From the NCBI RefSeq assembly GCF_004349055.1, contig NZ_SMKX01000064.1, positions 1 through 44,242 of the forward strand: a stretch of DNA of 44,242 nucleotides, in the 5' to 3' direction. This document shows positions 15,322-23,683 of this stretch, in pieces. Under the pieces are notes generated by a model. That model was not told the DNA's origin. It worked only from the letters and a program-made list of their open reading frames with translations, and searched no databases. Both the position numbers and the translations under genes were made by a program. Position 1 is the stretch's first letter, and every line of letters begins with the position of its first letter. The stretch comes from Kribbella antibiotica. GTDB lineage: Bacteria; Actinomycetota; Actinomycetes; Propionibacteriales; Kribbellaceae.

Positions 15322-16950
15322 TCACGTCAGGTTCATCGTCTGTCGCCGTGCGTGAGCAGGCACCAGGTCAGGTCGGTGCGTCAGCAGGACGACGGTGCGT
15401 TTACCAGCGGCCGCGAACAGGTCCGCCAGCAGTGCTCGGCCGGTCTCCTCATCCAGATGCTCGGTCGGCTCATCCAGCACCAGTACGTCGCGATCCGCGA
15501 GCAGGAGCCGTGCGAACGCGAGCCGCTGTCGCTCACCACCCGATAGCCGAGCACCGTGCTCGCCGACCATCGTGTCCAACCCATCCGGCAGGCCCTCGAC
15601 GAACACACCCAGCCGAGCGAGGTAGAGCGCCCGCCACAGCCGCAGATCACTCGCACCAGGCTTCGCGAGCAGCAGGTTCTCCCGGATGGTCGTGTCGAAC
15701 ACATGACTCTCCTGGGTCAGCAGCCCGACCACCGAGCGCACCTGATCGCCCTCAAGGCTCGCCAGATCCACTCCGCCCAGCAGCACCTCACCGCTGCGCG
15801 GCTCCAGGAACCGGAGCAGCACGGACGCCAGCGTGCTCTTCCCTGAACCACTCGCTCCGGTGATCACCACCCGGCTCCCGGCCGGCATGTCCAGGCTGAG
15901 CCCGGCCAACACGTCATCCTCGCCGTACCCGACGCGCAACTGCTTCACCTCCAAGCCACGCCCCTGCGGCAATGCCACCGGCATCGCGGGCTCCCGCACC
16001 GGCTCCGGCGCGTCGACCAACTCCTGCACCCGACCGAGGGCGGCGCGAACACGGATAACGAGCTGAGCAGCCGCGGGGATTCCACCGAGGACATCTGCCA
16101 GGGCGAGCGGTGTAAGGACAAGCACGGCGAACACCGCGCCGGTGATGTTCGCCGTGCTGCCCAGCACCAGCCCCGCGATACTCGCACCGCCCACACACAG
16201 CACCAGCAGCGCGCCACCGAGCCCAGCGCTCCAGGCCGACCGACGCTCCGCCGCCGCGAGCCGGTCGTCGTGTGCACTGAAGGCGGCCATCACGTCGTCC
16301 ACCGCGTTGAAGGCCACGATGTCGCCTGCGGTCAGCAACGTCTCAGTGGCCGCCGCCGCCACCTCACCCCGCTCCCCCGCAATCCGACGCTCCGCCCGCG
16401 CAGCCGTCCAGGCTGTTAGCCACGGAACGATCGTGCACGCGATCAGGACCGCCACGGCGACCGCTACCCCAGCCGTCGGCAACAGGAGCACCAGCAACAC
16501 CACCGTCGCAAAGGCCGTCACCGCCGCCACGGCAACCGGTAGCAACACCCGCAACCACAGGTCGAGCACCGCATCCACGTCCAGCACTAACCGCGCCAGC
16601 AGATCGCCCTGCCGCCGGCCACTCAACCCACCCGGCGCAATCCGCTCCAGCCGCCCGGTGATCCGAGCCCGCGTCTCCCCCAGCACCCGGTACGCCGCGT
16701 CATGGCCGGCCAGCCGCTCGACGTACCGGAAGACACCCCGGCCCACCCCGAACGCCCGCACTGCCACGATCGGCACCAGCAGGATCAGCACTGGCGGCTG
16801 AGCCGCAGCGGTAGTAATCAGCCAAGCCGATGTAGCCAGCAGCGCCACCGCCGACCCCGACGCCGCCACCCCCGCGACCAGCGCCAGCACCAGCCGCCAC
16901 CACACGCGGCCCTCCGGCCGCACTAGCTCCCAACCCTTCATGCCCCTCAT
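15322..16950 (-). CDS. cydC: Thiol reductant ABC exporter subunit CydC
   Basis: A 542-aa half ABC transporter: six membrane helices in the first 300 residues and a nucleotide-binding domain with TGASGSGKST (Walker A), LSGGERQR (signature), VLVLDEP (Walker B) and a THRPD switch. With CydD it exports glutathione or cysteine and is needed to assemble cytochrome bd. Its GTG/ATG start overlaps the cydD stop by 4 bp. It is the last gene of cydA-cydB-cydD-cydC. Confidence 0.93.
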   Translation of the reverse strand: MRGMKGWELVRPEGRVWWRLVLALVAGVAASGSAVALLATSAWLITTAAAQPPVLILLVPIVAVRAFGVGRGVFRYVERLAGHDAAYRVLGETRARITGRLERIAPGGLSGRRQGDLLARLVLDVDAVLDLWLRVLLPVAVAAVTAFATVVLLVLLLPTAGVAVAVAVLIACTIVPWLTAWTAARAERRIAGERGEVAAAATETLLTAGDIVAFNAVDDVMAAFSAHDDRLAAAERRSAWSAGLGGALLVLCVGGASIAGLVLGSTANITGAVFAVLVLTPLALADVLGGIPAAAQLVIRVRAALGRVQELVDAPEPVREPAMPVALPQGRGLEVKQLRVGYGEDDVLAGLSLDMPAGSRVVITGASGSGKSTLASVLLRFLEPRSGEVLLGGVDLASLEGDQVRSVVGLLTQESHVFDTTIRENLLLAKPGASDLRLWRALYLARLGVFVEGLPDGLDTMVGEHGARLSGGERQRLAFARLLLADRDVLVLDEPTEHLDEETGRALLADLFAAAGKRTVVLLTHRPDLVPAHARRQTMNLT

Positions 16951-18572
16951 ACGCTCACCAGCTCTCGGCTTCCGACCACGACAGCTCGGTCGGCGGCTGC
17001 GATCAGTGCCGGGCGGTGGGCGACCATCAGGACAGTTCGGCCAGTTGCTCGAAGGCCGGCAACGACGGCCGCTTCGGCCTCCGCGTCCAGCCCGGCGGTG
17101 GGTTCGTCGAGCAGCAGCACGGGCGCATCCGTCACCAGCGCCCGGGCCAGCGCCACCCGCCGTTGCTGACCACCCGAGAGCAGTTGGCCGCGCTCCCCCA
17201 CTGCTTTGTCGAGCTCCAGCTCACTGGCTCCGGCTGCCAGCAGCGCCAGCCGCACCTCGTCGTCCGACGCTGCGGGCCGACCGAGCCGGACGTTGTCCGC
17301 GACCGTCCCCATCCGCAGGCCCGGACGCTGCGGAACCCAGGCGAACTGCCGCCGCCACTCCGTCGGCTCAAACTCGTCCGCCGCACTCCCGCCGACCACA
17401 ACGACACCCCGCTCCGGGGCCACAAACCCCAGCAACACCGAAAGCACCGTCGACTTCCCCGCACCACTAGCTCCGGTGAGTGCGACCACCTCTCCCGGCC
17501 TAACCTCCAGGTCAAACCCCTCCAACGCCGGCTCCGCACGACCCGGATACCGCACAGTCACGTCATACAGCTGCAAGGTGTTCGTCCGCAGATCCGGTAC
17601 GTCGATCCGAGCACCACGCTCGGGCAGTGGCGTCTCCAGCACCCGGAACACCTCTTCGCTGGCCGCAACCCCATCCGCACTCGCGTGGAACTGCATCCCG
17701 ACCTGACGCAACGGCAGGTACGCCTCCGGCGCAAGGATCAGCACCATCAGCGCGGTCTCCAGCCCGAGGTGTCCGTTGATCAAGCGCAGCCCAACCCCAA
17801 CAGCCACCAGCGCCACCGAGATGCTGGCCAGCAGTTCGAGCGCGAACGACGACAGGAACGCCACACGCAGGCTGCTCATCGACGCAACGCGATGCCGATC
17901 CGTCACCCGCCGTACGGCGTCTTCCTGCGCCTTCGCTCGACCGAACAGCTTGAGTGTCGGCAGACCGGTCACGACATCAGTGAAGTGATGCGCCAGCACG
18001 CCCAGCGCCCGCTGCCGCCGTCGACTGTGCGCCTGGGTCGCCCAGCCGATCAACGCCATGAAGATCGGAATCAGCGGCAGCGTCACCAGGACTGTCCCCG
18101 CCGCGATCAGATCGCCGGTCGCCATCCAGCCGACCACACCCGCCGGGACCGTTGCCGCAAGCACCAATTGGGGCAGGTAGCGCGCGAAGTAGGGGTCCAG
18201 GTCGTCGAGCCCCTTGGTCAGCAACGTGGTCAGCGCACTACTGCGCTCACCGCTCAGCCACACCGGACCGAGCTTCAGCGCGTGCTCCAGCACCTGCCGC
18301 CGCAGCGTGGACTTCACCGCAGCCGCAGCGCGCTGCGCCACCACCTCCTGCAGCCACAGCAGCGCCGCGCGCCCAGCCACCACCGCAGCCAGCGCCCACA
18401 CAACCCCCGTCACGTCAGCGCCGTGCAACACCACCCCTGCGATCCCGCGCGCCAGCAAAACTGCCTGCACCACGATCAGGGCGCCACTAGCGACACCGAT
18501 GACCACTGAGGCCACCAGGAAAGCCCGGGCCGCACGAGCCCGGCGCAACAGCCGTGGGTCCAGGGGCTTCAT
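16947..18572 (-). CDS. cydD: Thiol reductant ABC exporter subunit CydD
   Basis: A 541-aa half ABC transporter. Membrane domain with the CydD features WLQEVVAQRAAAAVK and GPVWLSGERSSALTTLLTKGLDDLDPYFARYLPQL (in segments), then a nucleotide-binding domain with TGASGAGKST, LSGGQQRR and LLLDEPTAGLD. The start is ATG 18572, overlapping the cydB stop by 4 bp; the open frame upstream is a shifted reading of cydB. It forms a heterodimer with CydC for cytochrome bd maturation. Confidence 0.94.
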   Translation of the reverse strand: MKPLDPRLLRRARAARAFLVASVVIGVASGALIVVQAVLLARGIAGVVLHGADVTGVVWALAAVVAGRAALLWLQEVVAQRAAAAVKSTLRRQVLEHALKLGPVWLSGERSSALTTLLTKGLDDLDPYFARYLPQLVLAATVPAGVVGWMATGDLIAAGTVLVTLPLIPIFMALIGWATQAHSRRRQRALGVLAHHFTDVVTGLPTLKLFGRAKAQEDAVRRVTDRHRVASMSSLRVAFLSSFALELLASISVALVAVGVGLRLINGHLGLETALMVLILAPEAYLPLRQVGMQFHASADGVAASEEVFRVLETPLPERGARIDVPDLRTNTLQLYDVTVRYPGRAEPALEGFDLEVRPGEVVALTGASGAGKSTVLSVLLGFVAPERGVVVVGGSAADEFEPTEWRRQFAWVPQRPGLRMGTVADNVRLGRPAASDDEVRLALLAAGASELELDKAVGERGQLLSGGQQRRVALARALVTDAPVLLLDEPTAGLDAEAEAAVVAGLRATGRTVLMVAHRPALIAAADRAVVVGSRELVSV

Positions 18573-19555
18573 GCTGCCACCACGACCCGCTTGCGGAAGA
18601 CCCAGTACGTCCAGCCCTGGTAGAGCAACACGAGCGGAGTGAAGATCGCGGCGATGATCGTCAGGATCTTCAACGTGTACGCCGTTGAGGCCGCCTCGAC
18701 CGCGGTCAGCGTCGATTGGGGATCGAGCGTGGACGGGATCACCACCGGGAACAGCGCGGCGAACAGCGACACCACCGCCAGCCCGGTAGCGACCGCCGTA
18801 CCGGTGAAGGCCCAGCCTTCGCGCCCGAACCGGTTGGCCACGAGACCGCCGACCAAGGCCAGGGCCGCAGCAGCTGCCACGATCGCCGAGCCGGTGTCGC
18901 CGCGCAGCGCCTGCGCCCACCAGAGGAAGCCGACGGCCAGCACTGCCGTCACTGCACCGAGCCGCCCGGCCAGCCGGTTCGCTCGCTCGCGCAGAACGCC
19001 CTCCGTCCGCAGCGCCAGGAAGATCGCGCCATGTGTGACGAACACCGCCACGAACGTCACTCCGCCAAGCAGGGCGAACGGCCCGAACAGATCGCCGAGA
19101 CTGCCGACAAACTCGTAGGAGTTGTCCAGCGGCACGCCCCGGACCAAGTTGGCGAAGATGATGCCCCAGAGGAATGCCGGCACGATCGAGCCGATGACGA
19201 TCAGGGTGTCCATCCGGCCGCGCCACTCCAGATCGGCCCGCTTCCCGCGATACTCCAGGGCGACACCGCGCAGGATCAGCGCCACCAGAATCGCGAACAG
19301 CGGCAGGTAGAACCCGCTGAACAGCGTCGCGTACCACTCCGGGAACGCGGCGAACGTGGCCGCGCCGGCCGTGACCAGCCACACCTCGTTCCCGTCCCAG
19401 ACCGGACCGATCGTGGTGATCGTCGCCCGGCGCTCGGGCTCGTCGCGGCCGATCACCCGCAGCAGCGCGCCGACGCCGAAGTCGAAACCCTCCAGCACGA
19501 AGTAGCCGGTCCACATCCCCGCGATCACGAGGAACCAGACAGTCGTGAGCTCCAT
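18569..19555 (-). CDS. cydB: Cytochrome bd ubiquinol oxidase subunit II
   Basis: A 328-aa membrane protein with eight or nine hydrophobic helices. N-terminal MELTTVWFLVIAGMWTGYFVLEGFDFGVG and the following PVWDGNEVWLVTAG are CydB signatures. It partners CydA in the high-affinity bd oxidase, used at low oxygen or when the cytochrome bc1-aa3 branch is inhibited. It is 12 bp after cydA and coupled to cydD. Confidence 0.97.
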   Translation of the reverse strand: MELTTVWFLVIAGMWTGYFVLEGFDFGVGALLRVIGRDEPERRATITTIGPVWDGNEVWLVTAGAATFAAFPEWYATLFSGFYLPLFAILVALILRGVALEYRGKRADLEWRGRMDTLIVIGSIVPAFLWGIIFANLVRGVPLDNSYEFVGSLGDLFGPFALLGGVTFVAVFVTHGAIFLALRTEGVLRERANRLAGRLGAVTAVLAVGFLWWAQALRGDTGSAIVAAAAALALVGGLVANRFGREGWAFTGTAVATGLAVVSLFAALFPVVIPSTLDPQSTLTAVEAASTAYTLKILTIIAAIFTPLVLLYQGWTYWVFRKRVVVAA

Positions 19556-19567
19556 CAGTCAGTCCCT

Positions 19568-20980
19568 TCAGTACGCGAACGACAGCGGTTCGGCGGATTC
19601 GGAGTCATCCGGTGCGGAGCCCGGCGCCGGGGTATCCGTCCCCGCCAGGCCGCCCCGGATCGTGCGGAGCATCAACTTCACCTCGACCACCGCCAGCACG
19701 CCGTACAGGATCGTGAAGCCCACCAGCGAGGTGATCACCTCACCGGCGGTCGTGCCTGGTGAGACTCCGGAGGCCGTCGGCAGCAACCCGAACACCAGCC
19801 AGGGCTGGCGGCCGGTCTCGGTGAAGATCCAGCCGAAGCAGTTCGCCACCAGCGGCAACAGTGGCAGCGGTGCGACCGCCCAGATCAGCCACTTGGCCGG
19901 CGCCCGGCCCTTCCTCGTTGCCCAGAGCAACCACAAGGCGATCGCCCCGGAGGCCATCCCGACCCCGATCATCAGCCGGAAGGTCCAGTAGGCCAATGGC
20001 ACGTTCGGACTGTAGGAGCCCGGTCCGTAGAGCGTCTCGTACGCCTGTTGCAGCGAGTTGATGCCCTTCACCTCACCGTCGAGGTGGCCTGTCCCGAGGA
20101 AGGACAGGAGATACGGCACCTTGATCGAGAAGATCTCCTTCGACCCGTCGAGGGTGCCGATCGTGAAGACCGAGAACGAGGCCGGCTTCTCGGTCTCGTA
20201 GAGCGCCTCGGCCGCCGCCATCTTCATCGGCTGCACCTCGGTCATCACCTTGCCCTGCTGGTCACCGCTGATAGCGACCCCGGCGCTGGCCGCGAGCACG
20301 ATCACCGCACCGATCTTCAGCGCCGTCCGGAACACCTCGCGATCCACCGTCGGCCGCCGCAGCAGATGCCACAGCGCGACCGCGGCGACGAAAGCGCCGC
20401 CGACCATGAACGCGGCGAAGATCGTGTGCGGGTAGGTGACCAGCACGACCTTGTTGGTGAGCACCGCCCACAGGTCGGTCAGCTCGGCCCGGCCGCGCTC
20501 GGCGTTGTAGCGGAAACCGACCGGGTTCTGCATCCAGGAGTTGGCGGCCAGAATGAAGTACGCCGAGAGTTGGGTGCCGAGGACAACCATCCAGATGCAG
20601 CCCAGGTGCACGAGTTTCGGCAGCCGATCCCAGCCGAACATCCACAACCCGATGAAGGTCGACTCGAGGAAGAATGCGAGCAGCCCCTCTAGCGCGAGCG
20701 GAGCGCCGAAGACGTCACCGACGAACCGCGAGTAGTCGCTCCAGTTCATCCCGAACTGGAACTCCTGGACCAGGCCGGTGACCACGCCCATGGCGATGTT
20801 GATCAGGAACAGCTTCCCGTAGAACTTGGTCAGCCGCAGGTATTTCTCCTTGCCCGTCCGGTACCACGCGGTCTGCAGGCCGGCGGTGATCGCGACCAGC
20901 GAGATCGTCACCGGCACGAAGAAGAAGTGGTAAACGGTGGTGACGGCGAACTGCCACCGGGCCAGATCCAGGGTGTCCAT
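19568..20980 (-). CDS. cydA: Cytochrome bd ubiquinol oxidase subunit I
   Basis: A 470-aa subunit carrying the haems. It begins MDTLDLARWQFAVTTVYHFFFVP with the haem-ligand His at residue 18, and has the conserved GWIFTETGRQPW segment near residue 390. The length indicates the short Q-loop form usual in actinobacteria. First gene of cydABDC, divergent from blaI across an 82-bp interval rich in dyads, so BlaI control is plausible. No Rex-type TTGTGAA-TTCACAA site was seen there. Confidence 0.97.
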   Translation of the reverse strand: MDTLDLARWQFAVTTVYHFFFVPVTISLVAITAGLQTAWYRTGKEKYLRLTKFYGKLFLINIAMGVVTGLVQEFQFGMNWSDYSRFVGDVFGAPLALEGLLAFFLESTFIGLWMFGWDRLPKLVHLGCIWMVVLGTQLSAYFILAANSWMQNPVGFRYNAERGRAELTDLWAVLTNKVVLVTYPHTIFAAFMVGGAFVAAVALWHLLRRPTVDREVFRTALKIGAVIVLAASAGVAISGDQQGKVMTEVQPMKMAAAEALYETEKPASFSVFTIGTLDGSKEIFSIKVPYLLSFLGTGHLDGEVKGINSLQQAYETLYGPGSYSPNVPLAYWTFRLMIGVGMASGAIALWLLWATRKGRAPAKWLIWAVAPLPLLPLVANCFGWIFTETGRQPWLVFGLLPTASGVSPGTTAGEVITSLVGFTILYGVLAVVEVKLMLRTIRGGLAGTDTPAPGSAPDDSESAEPLSFAY

Positions 20981-21000
20981 CAGACCCCTCCAGGACGCAT

Positions 21001-21049
21001 CTACGACGTTACGTAGTAGATGCTACATCCGATCTACTACAACGTGTAG
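21001..21049. promoter_or_regulatory. Cluster of GTAG/CTAC dyads between cydA and blaI
   Basis: This interval holds GTAGTAGAT at 21013-21021 and its exact inverse ATCTACTAC at 21032-21040; the smaller dyad GTAG-ATG-CTAC at 21016-21026; and CTACA-ACG-TGTAG at 21037-21049. TACA/TGTA dyads are the class bound by BlaI/MecI repressors. The arrangement suits joint repression of blaI-M56 and cydABDC. Confidence 0.6.
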
Positions 21050-21052
21050 TTA

Positions 21053-21072
21053 CACTGGTCACGTGACCAGTG
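21053..21072. promoter_or_regulatory. Perfect 20-bp palindrome over the blaI start codon
   Basis: CACTGGTCACGTGACCAGTG is fully symmetrical, with its centre exactly at the first base of the GTG start (21063). As RNA it could hide the start in a hairpin; as DNA it could bind a dimeric repressor, for instance BlaI itself, though it lacks the TACA/TGTA core of the neighbouring dyads. Confidence 0.6.
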
Positions 21073-21449
21073 AGGAGAAGGCCCCGCGGCCGCTCGGCGA
21101 CCTTGAGCGGGTCGTCATGGAGCAGCTCTGGGCGGCGCCCGACGCACTCACCGTGCGCCGGGTGTACGAGCAGGTGTCCACGACGCGCGACCTCGCCTAT
21201 ACGACCGTGATGACCGTGCTCGATCGGTTGCAGAAGAAGAACCTGACCGAGCGCGAGCGCGACGGGAAGGCCTGGCGCTACCGAGCCGCCGCACCACGCG
21301 AGGAGATGGCCGCCGATCTGATGCGGGATGCGCTGGATCGCGCCGGCGACCGCCGCGAGGCCCTGGTCCGGTTCGTCGACCAGGTCAGTGATGAGGAGGC
21401 CGCGCTGCTGCGAGAGGCGCTGGCCAAGTTGGAGGAGCGGGAGGGGTGA
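21063..21449 (+). CDS. BlaI/MecI/CopY family transcriptional repressor
   Basis: A 128-aa winged-helix repressor: PLGDLERVVMEQLW, then ALTVRRVYEQV, LAYTTVMTVLDRLQKKNLTERERDGKAWRY (in segments), and a C-terminal dimerisation helix pair. I start at GTG 21063; the open frame upstream lies in the operator region and cydA. In the BlaI/BlaR1 scheme the repressor is inactivated after its M56 peptidase partner is triggered; that partner overlaps by 4 bp downstream. Divergent from cydABDC. Confidence 0.92.
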   Translation: MTSEEKAPRPLGDLERVVMEQLWAAPDALTVRRVYEQVSTTRDLAYTTVMTVLDRLQKKNLTERERDGKAWRYRAAAPREEMAADLMRDALDRAGDRREALVRFVDQVSDEEAALLREALAKLEEREG

Positions 21450-22351
21450 TAACCCCGGTCCTGCTCGCCGCATTGGCCCTGGTGCTCACCGGACCGGCGC
21501 CGGCACTACTGGCACGTTCCTCCTGGCCCTACCGAGTCCCCCGGGCCGCAGTCGCGCTCTGGCAAGCGATCGCGCTTGCCGCCGTGCTGGCTGCGATTGG
21601 CGCCGGCATTGCGCTCTCCTACTCCACCGCGGGTCAGCCAGGTGAGCCACGCTTCAACCCGTCGTCACCGCGCGACCTGCTCGCCGCAGCGATCCTCGCC
21701 ATGACCGCACTGGTCGTACTGCGACTCCTGTGGGCAACCGGCAAGGTAGCGGTCGGCACGCGCGCCCGACGACGCCGGCACCGCGACCTGGTCGACGTGC
21801 TGGCGACACCTGATGGCCTGATCCCTGGCCTGCGCGTGCTGGCTGAAGAGACACCGCTCGCCTATTGCCTACCCGCCCTGAGCGGGCACCGCGTGGTCGT
21901 GTCCGTCGGCGCGCTCGACCGCCTCGACGACACCGAACTCAAAGCAGTCCTCGCCCACGAGCAGGCCCACCTCCGCGCACGACACGACCTCGTCCTGGAG
22001 GCGTTCACCGCGCTCCACGCAGCCTTCCCCCGCTGGGTGCGCAGCGAGGTAGCCCTCGATCAGGCCCGCACTCTCGTTGAGCTCCTGGCCGACGACGACG
22101 CCCGCCGCCGCAGCGGCCCCCGTCCGCTGGCGCGCGCACTGGTCGCCCTGGCCGGCTCCCCCGCCCCCGAGGCCGCCCTAGCCGCCGCCAAGTCATCCAC
22201 TGTGCTCAGAGTTCAACGCCTGGCCGACCCCGAGCCAGGCAGTACGGCGCTCGCCGCGAGCACGTACACCTTCGCCGCGCTACTGCTCGTCGTACCGACC
22301 TTCACTGTCGCGGCCCCGATCGTGAAGGCCATCGTCAACGCGGTGAGCTAG
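21446..22351 (+). CDS. M56 family (BlaR1-like) membrane metallopeptidase
   Basis: A 301-aa membrane protein with four or five hydrophobic helices and the zinc motif HEQAH at residues 171-175 in AVLAHEQAHLRARHD. It has no C-terminal penicillin-sensor domain, as is common for the short actinobacterial forms, so its trigger is unknown. The GTG start overlaps the blaI stop (GTGA). It is expected to act on the BlaI repressor, directly or indirectly. Confidence 0.9.
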   Translation: MITPVLLAALALVLTGPAPALLARSSWPYRVPRAAVALWQAIALAAVLAAIGAGIALSYSTAGQPGEPRFNPSSPRDLLAAAILAMTALVVLRLLWATGKVAVGTRARRRRHRDLVDVLATPDGLIPGLRVLAEETPLAYCLPALSGHRVVVSVGALDRLDDTELKAVLAHEQAHLRARHDLVLEAFTALHAAFPRWVRSEVALDQARTLVELLADDDARRRSGPRPLARALVALAGSPAPEAALAAAKSSTVLRVQRLADPEPGSTALAASTYTFAALLLVVPTFTVAAPIVKAIVNAVS

Positions 22352-23601
22352 GCAACGCTCTTGATCGGCATCACCAGGAAGGCGGCGGCGAGCCCGGCGA
22401 AGAACGAGGCCAGGAACAGCGTCGGGAAGCCGAACGAGTTGATCAGCCACCCGCCGGCACCGGCGGCAAAAACATAAGGCAGCGAGTTGGCGATCTGGAT
22501 CACGCCGAGATCCTTGCCGCGGTCGGCAGCGTGCGGCAGCACCTGGGTGACAAGAGCCTGGTCGACCGAGAGATAAGCGCCGTACCCGAGACCGAGGATC
22601 GCGGCCCCGACGATCGCCGCCGGCATCTGCGGGACGAAAGCGAAGAGCAGCGCCGCAGACGCCTGCAGGACCGAAGCGACCACCACCATCCGCTTACGCT
22701 TCCCGGACTTGTCCGAACGGCGGCCCGACGGTACGGCGATCGCCACCACCGCGACGGTATAGATCAGGATCAGCACCAGCGTCCCGTTGTCGGGATCGGT
22801 GTGCACTTCGTCCTTGAGGTACTGGTACAGGAAGATCTGGGCCAGCGCATTGGACAGCTGGATCATGAATCGCTGCCCGAAGGCCCACGCAAAATCCGCG
22901 TGCTTGAGCGGAGCGACAACCCCGACCACGATCGCCTTGAGATCCAACGGCGGCCGCTCGCTGCGCTCAAGCGGGATCCCCCTCGTGTACAGGGCAAACG
23001 GGATCACCAGAACGAACATCAGCACCGCCAGACCGACATACGCATCCAGGATGCCGGTCAACAGCAAGGTCAGCACCACAACGCCAGCCACAGGCCCGAC
23101 CGACTGCGCGACGCCCTGGTAGCCGGAGATGGTGGCCCGCTGATTGACCGGAACCTCATCCGGTACGGCGGTCTGCAGCGCAACGCTGACTGCGGCGTAC
23201 CCGACCTGGAAGACCGCCCACCCGAGGACGATCCCGAGCACGCCGTCCTGCAGTCCCTGGAACACGAAGGCCACCGCGGCGAGCGCCGTACCGTAGAGAA
23301 CCCACGGCTGTCGTCTGCCGCGGCGATTGAGCGTCCGGTCCGAGAAGGCGCCGGCCAGGATCGAGACGACGACGGTGACGAGCGCCGCGACCAGGTTGGC
23401 TAGGCTCTGCGCGGAGACTGCCGCTGAGCTGACGTTGTCGGTGACCTCGTTGGTATGGCGCGGCAGCAGCACCTGCTGGGTCGCGAAGTAAGCCATGAAG
23501 ATGCCGAAGTTCGCCAGCGTCCAGTACCGCGCCCAGTACGCCGGAACCCGGGCGACCGGCTCCTGCAACGCAGAGGTCCGCGGAACGTCGATATCCGTCA
23601 T
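22348..23601 (-). CDS. Major facilitator superfamily transporter
   Basis: A 417-aa protein with about 12 transmembrane helices and the MFS loop 2-3 motif GAFSDRTLNRRGRRQPW. A second similar loop PSGRRSDKSGKRKR lies between the halves. The substrate cannot be told. I start at ATG 23601 (MTDIDVPRTS); an in-frame ATG 18 bases further upstream, preceded by GGGGCGG, is an alternative. It converges with the M56 gene (4-bp stop overlap) and diverges from the aldehyde dehydrogenase. Confidence 0.88.
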   Translation of the reverse strand: MTDIDVPRTSALQEPVARVPAYWARYWTLANFGIFMAYFATQQVLLPRHTNEVTDNVSSAAVSAQSLANLVAALVTVVVSILAGAFSDRTLNRRGRRQPWVLYGTALAAVAFVFQGLQDGVLGIVLGWAVFQVGYAAVSVALQTAVPDEVPVNQRATISGYQGVAQSVGPVAGVVVLTLLLTGILDAYVGLAVLMFVLVIPFALYTRGIPLERSERPPLDLKAIVVGVVAPLKHADFAWAFGQRFMIQLSNALAQIFLYQYLKDEVHTDPDNGTLVLILIYTVAVVAIAVPSGRRSDKSGKRKRMVVVASVLQASAALLFAFVPQMPAAIVGAAILGLGYGAYLSVDQALVTQVLPHAADRGKDLGVIQIANSLPYVFAAGAGGWLINSFGFPTLFLASFFAGLAAAFLVMPIKSVA

Positions 23602-23647
23602 GGCACCACAGTCGGGCATCACCGCCCCAAAAGGAATAACTGAAGTA

Positions 23648-23678
23648 TTGTCAGTTTCCGTGGCGTGCTGCTTACGAT
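23648..23678 (+). promoter_or_regulatory. Promoter of a probable leaderless aldehyde dehydrogenase mRNA
   Basis: TTGTCA (23648-23653) and TACGAT (23673-23678) lie 19 bases apart. The -10 ends five bases before the ATG at 23684, so transcription should begin at or next to the start codon. No Shine-Dalgarno precedes this ATG, in keeping with a leaderless transcript. Confidence 0.5.
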
Positions 23679-23683
23679 GGGGT

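Noticed and set aside
20981..21062. Rex or ArcA-type oxygen-response site before cydA
   Set aside because: No TTGTGAA/TTCACAA or similar motif was found; the symmetry present is TAC/GTA type.
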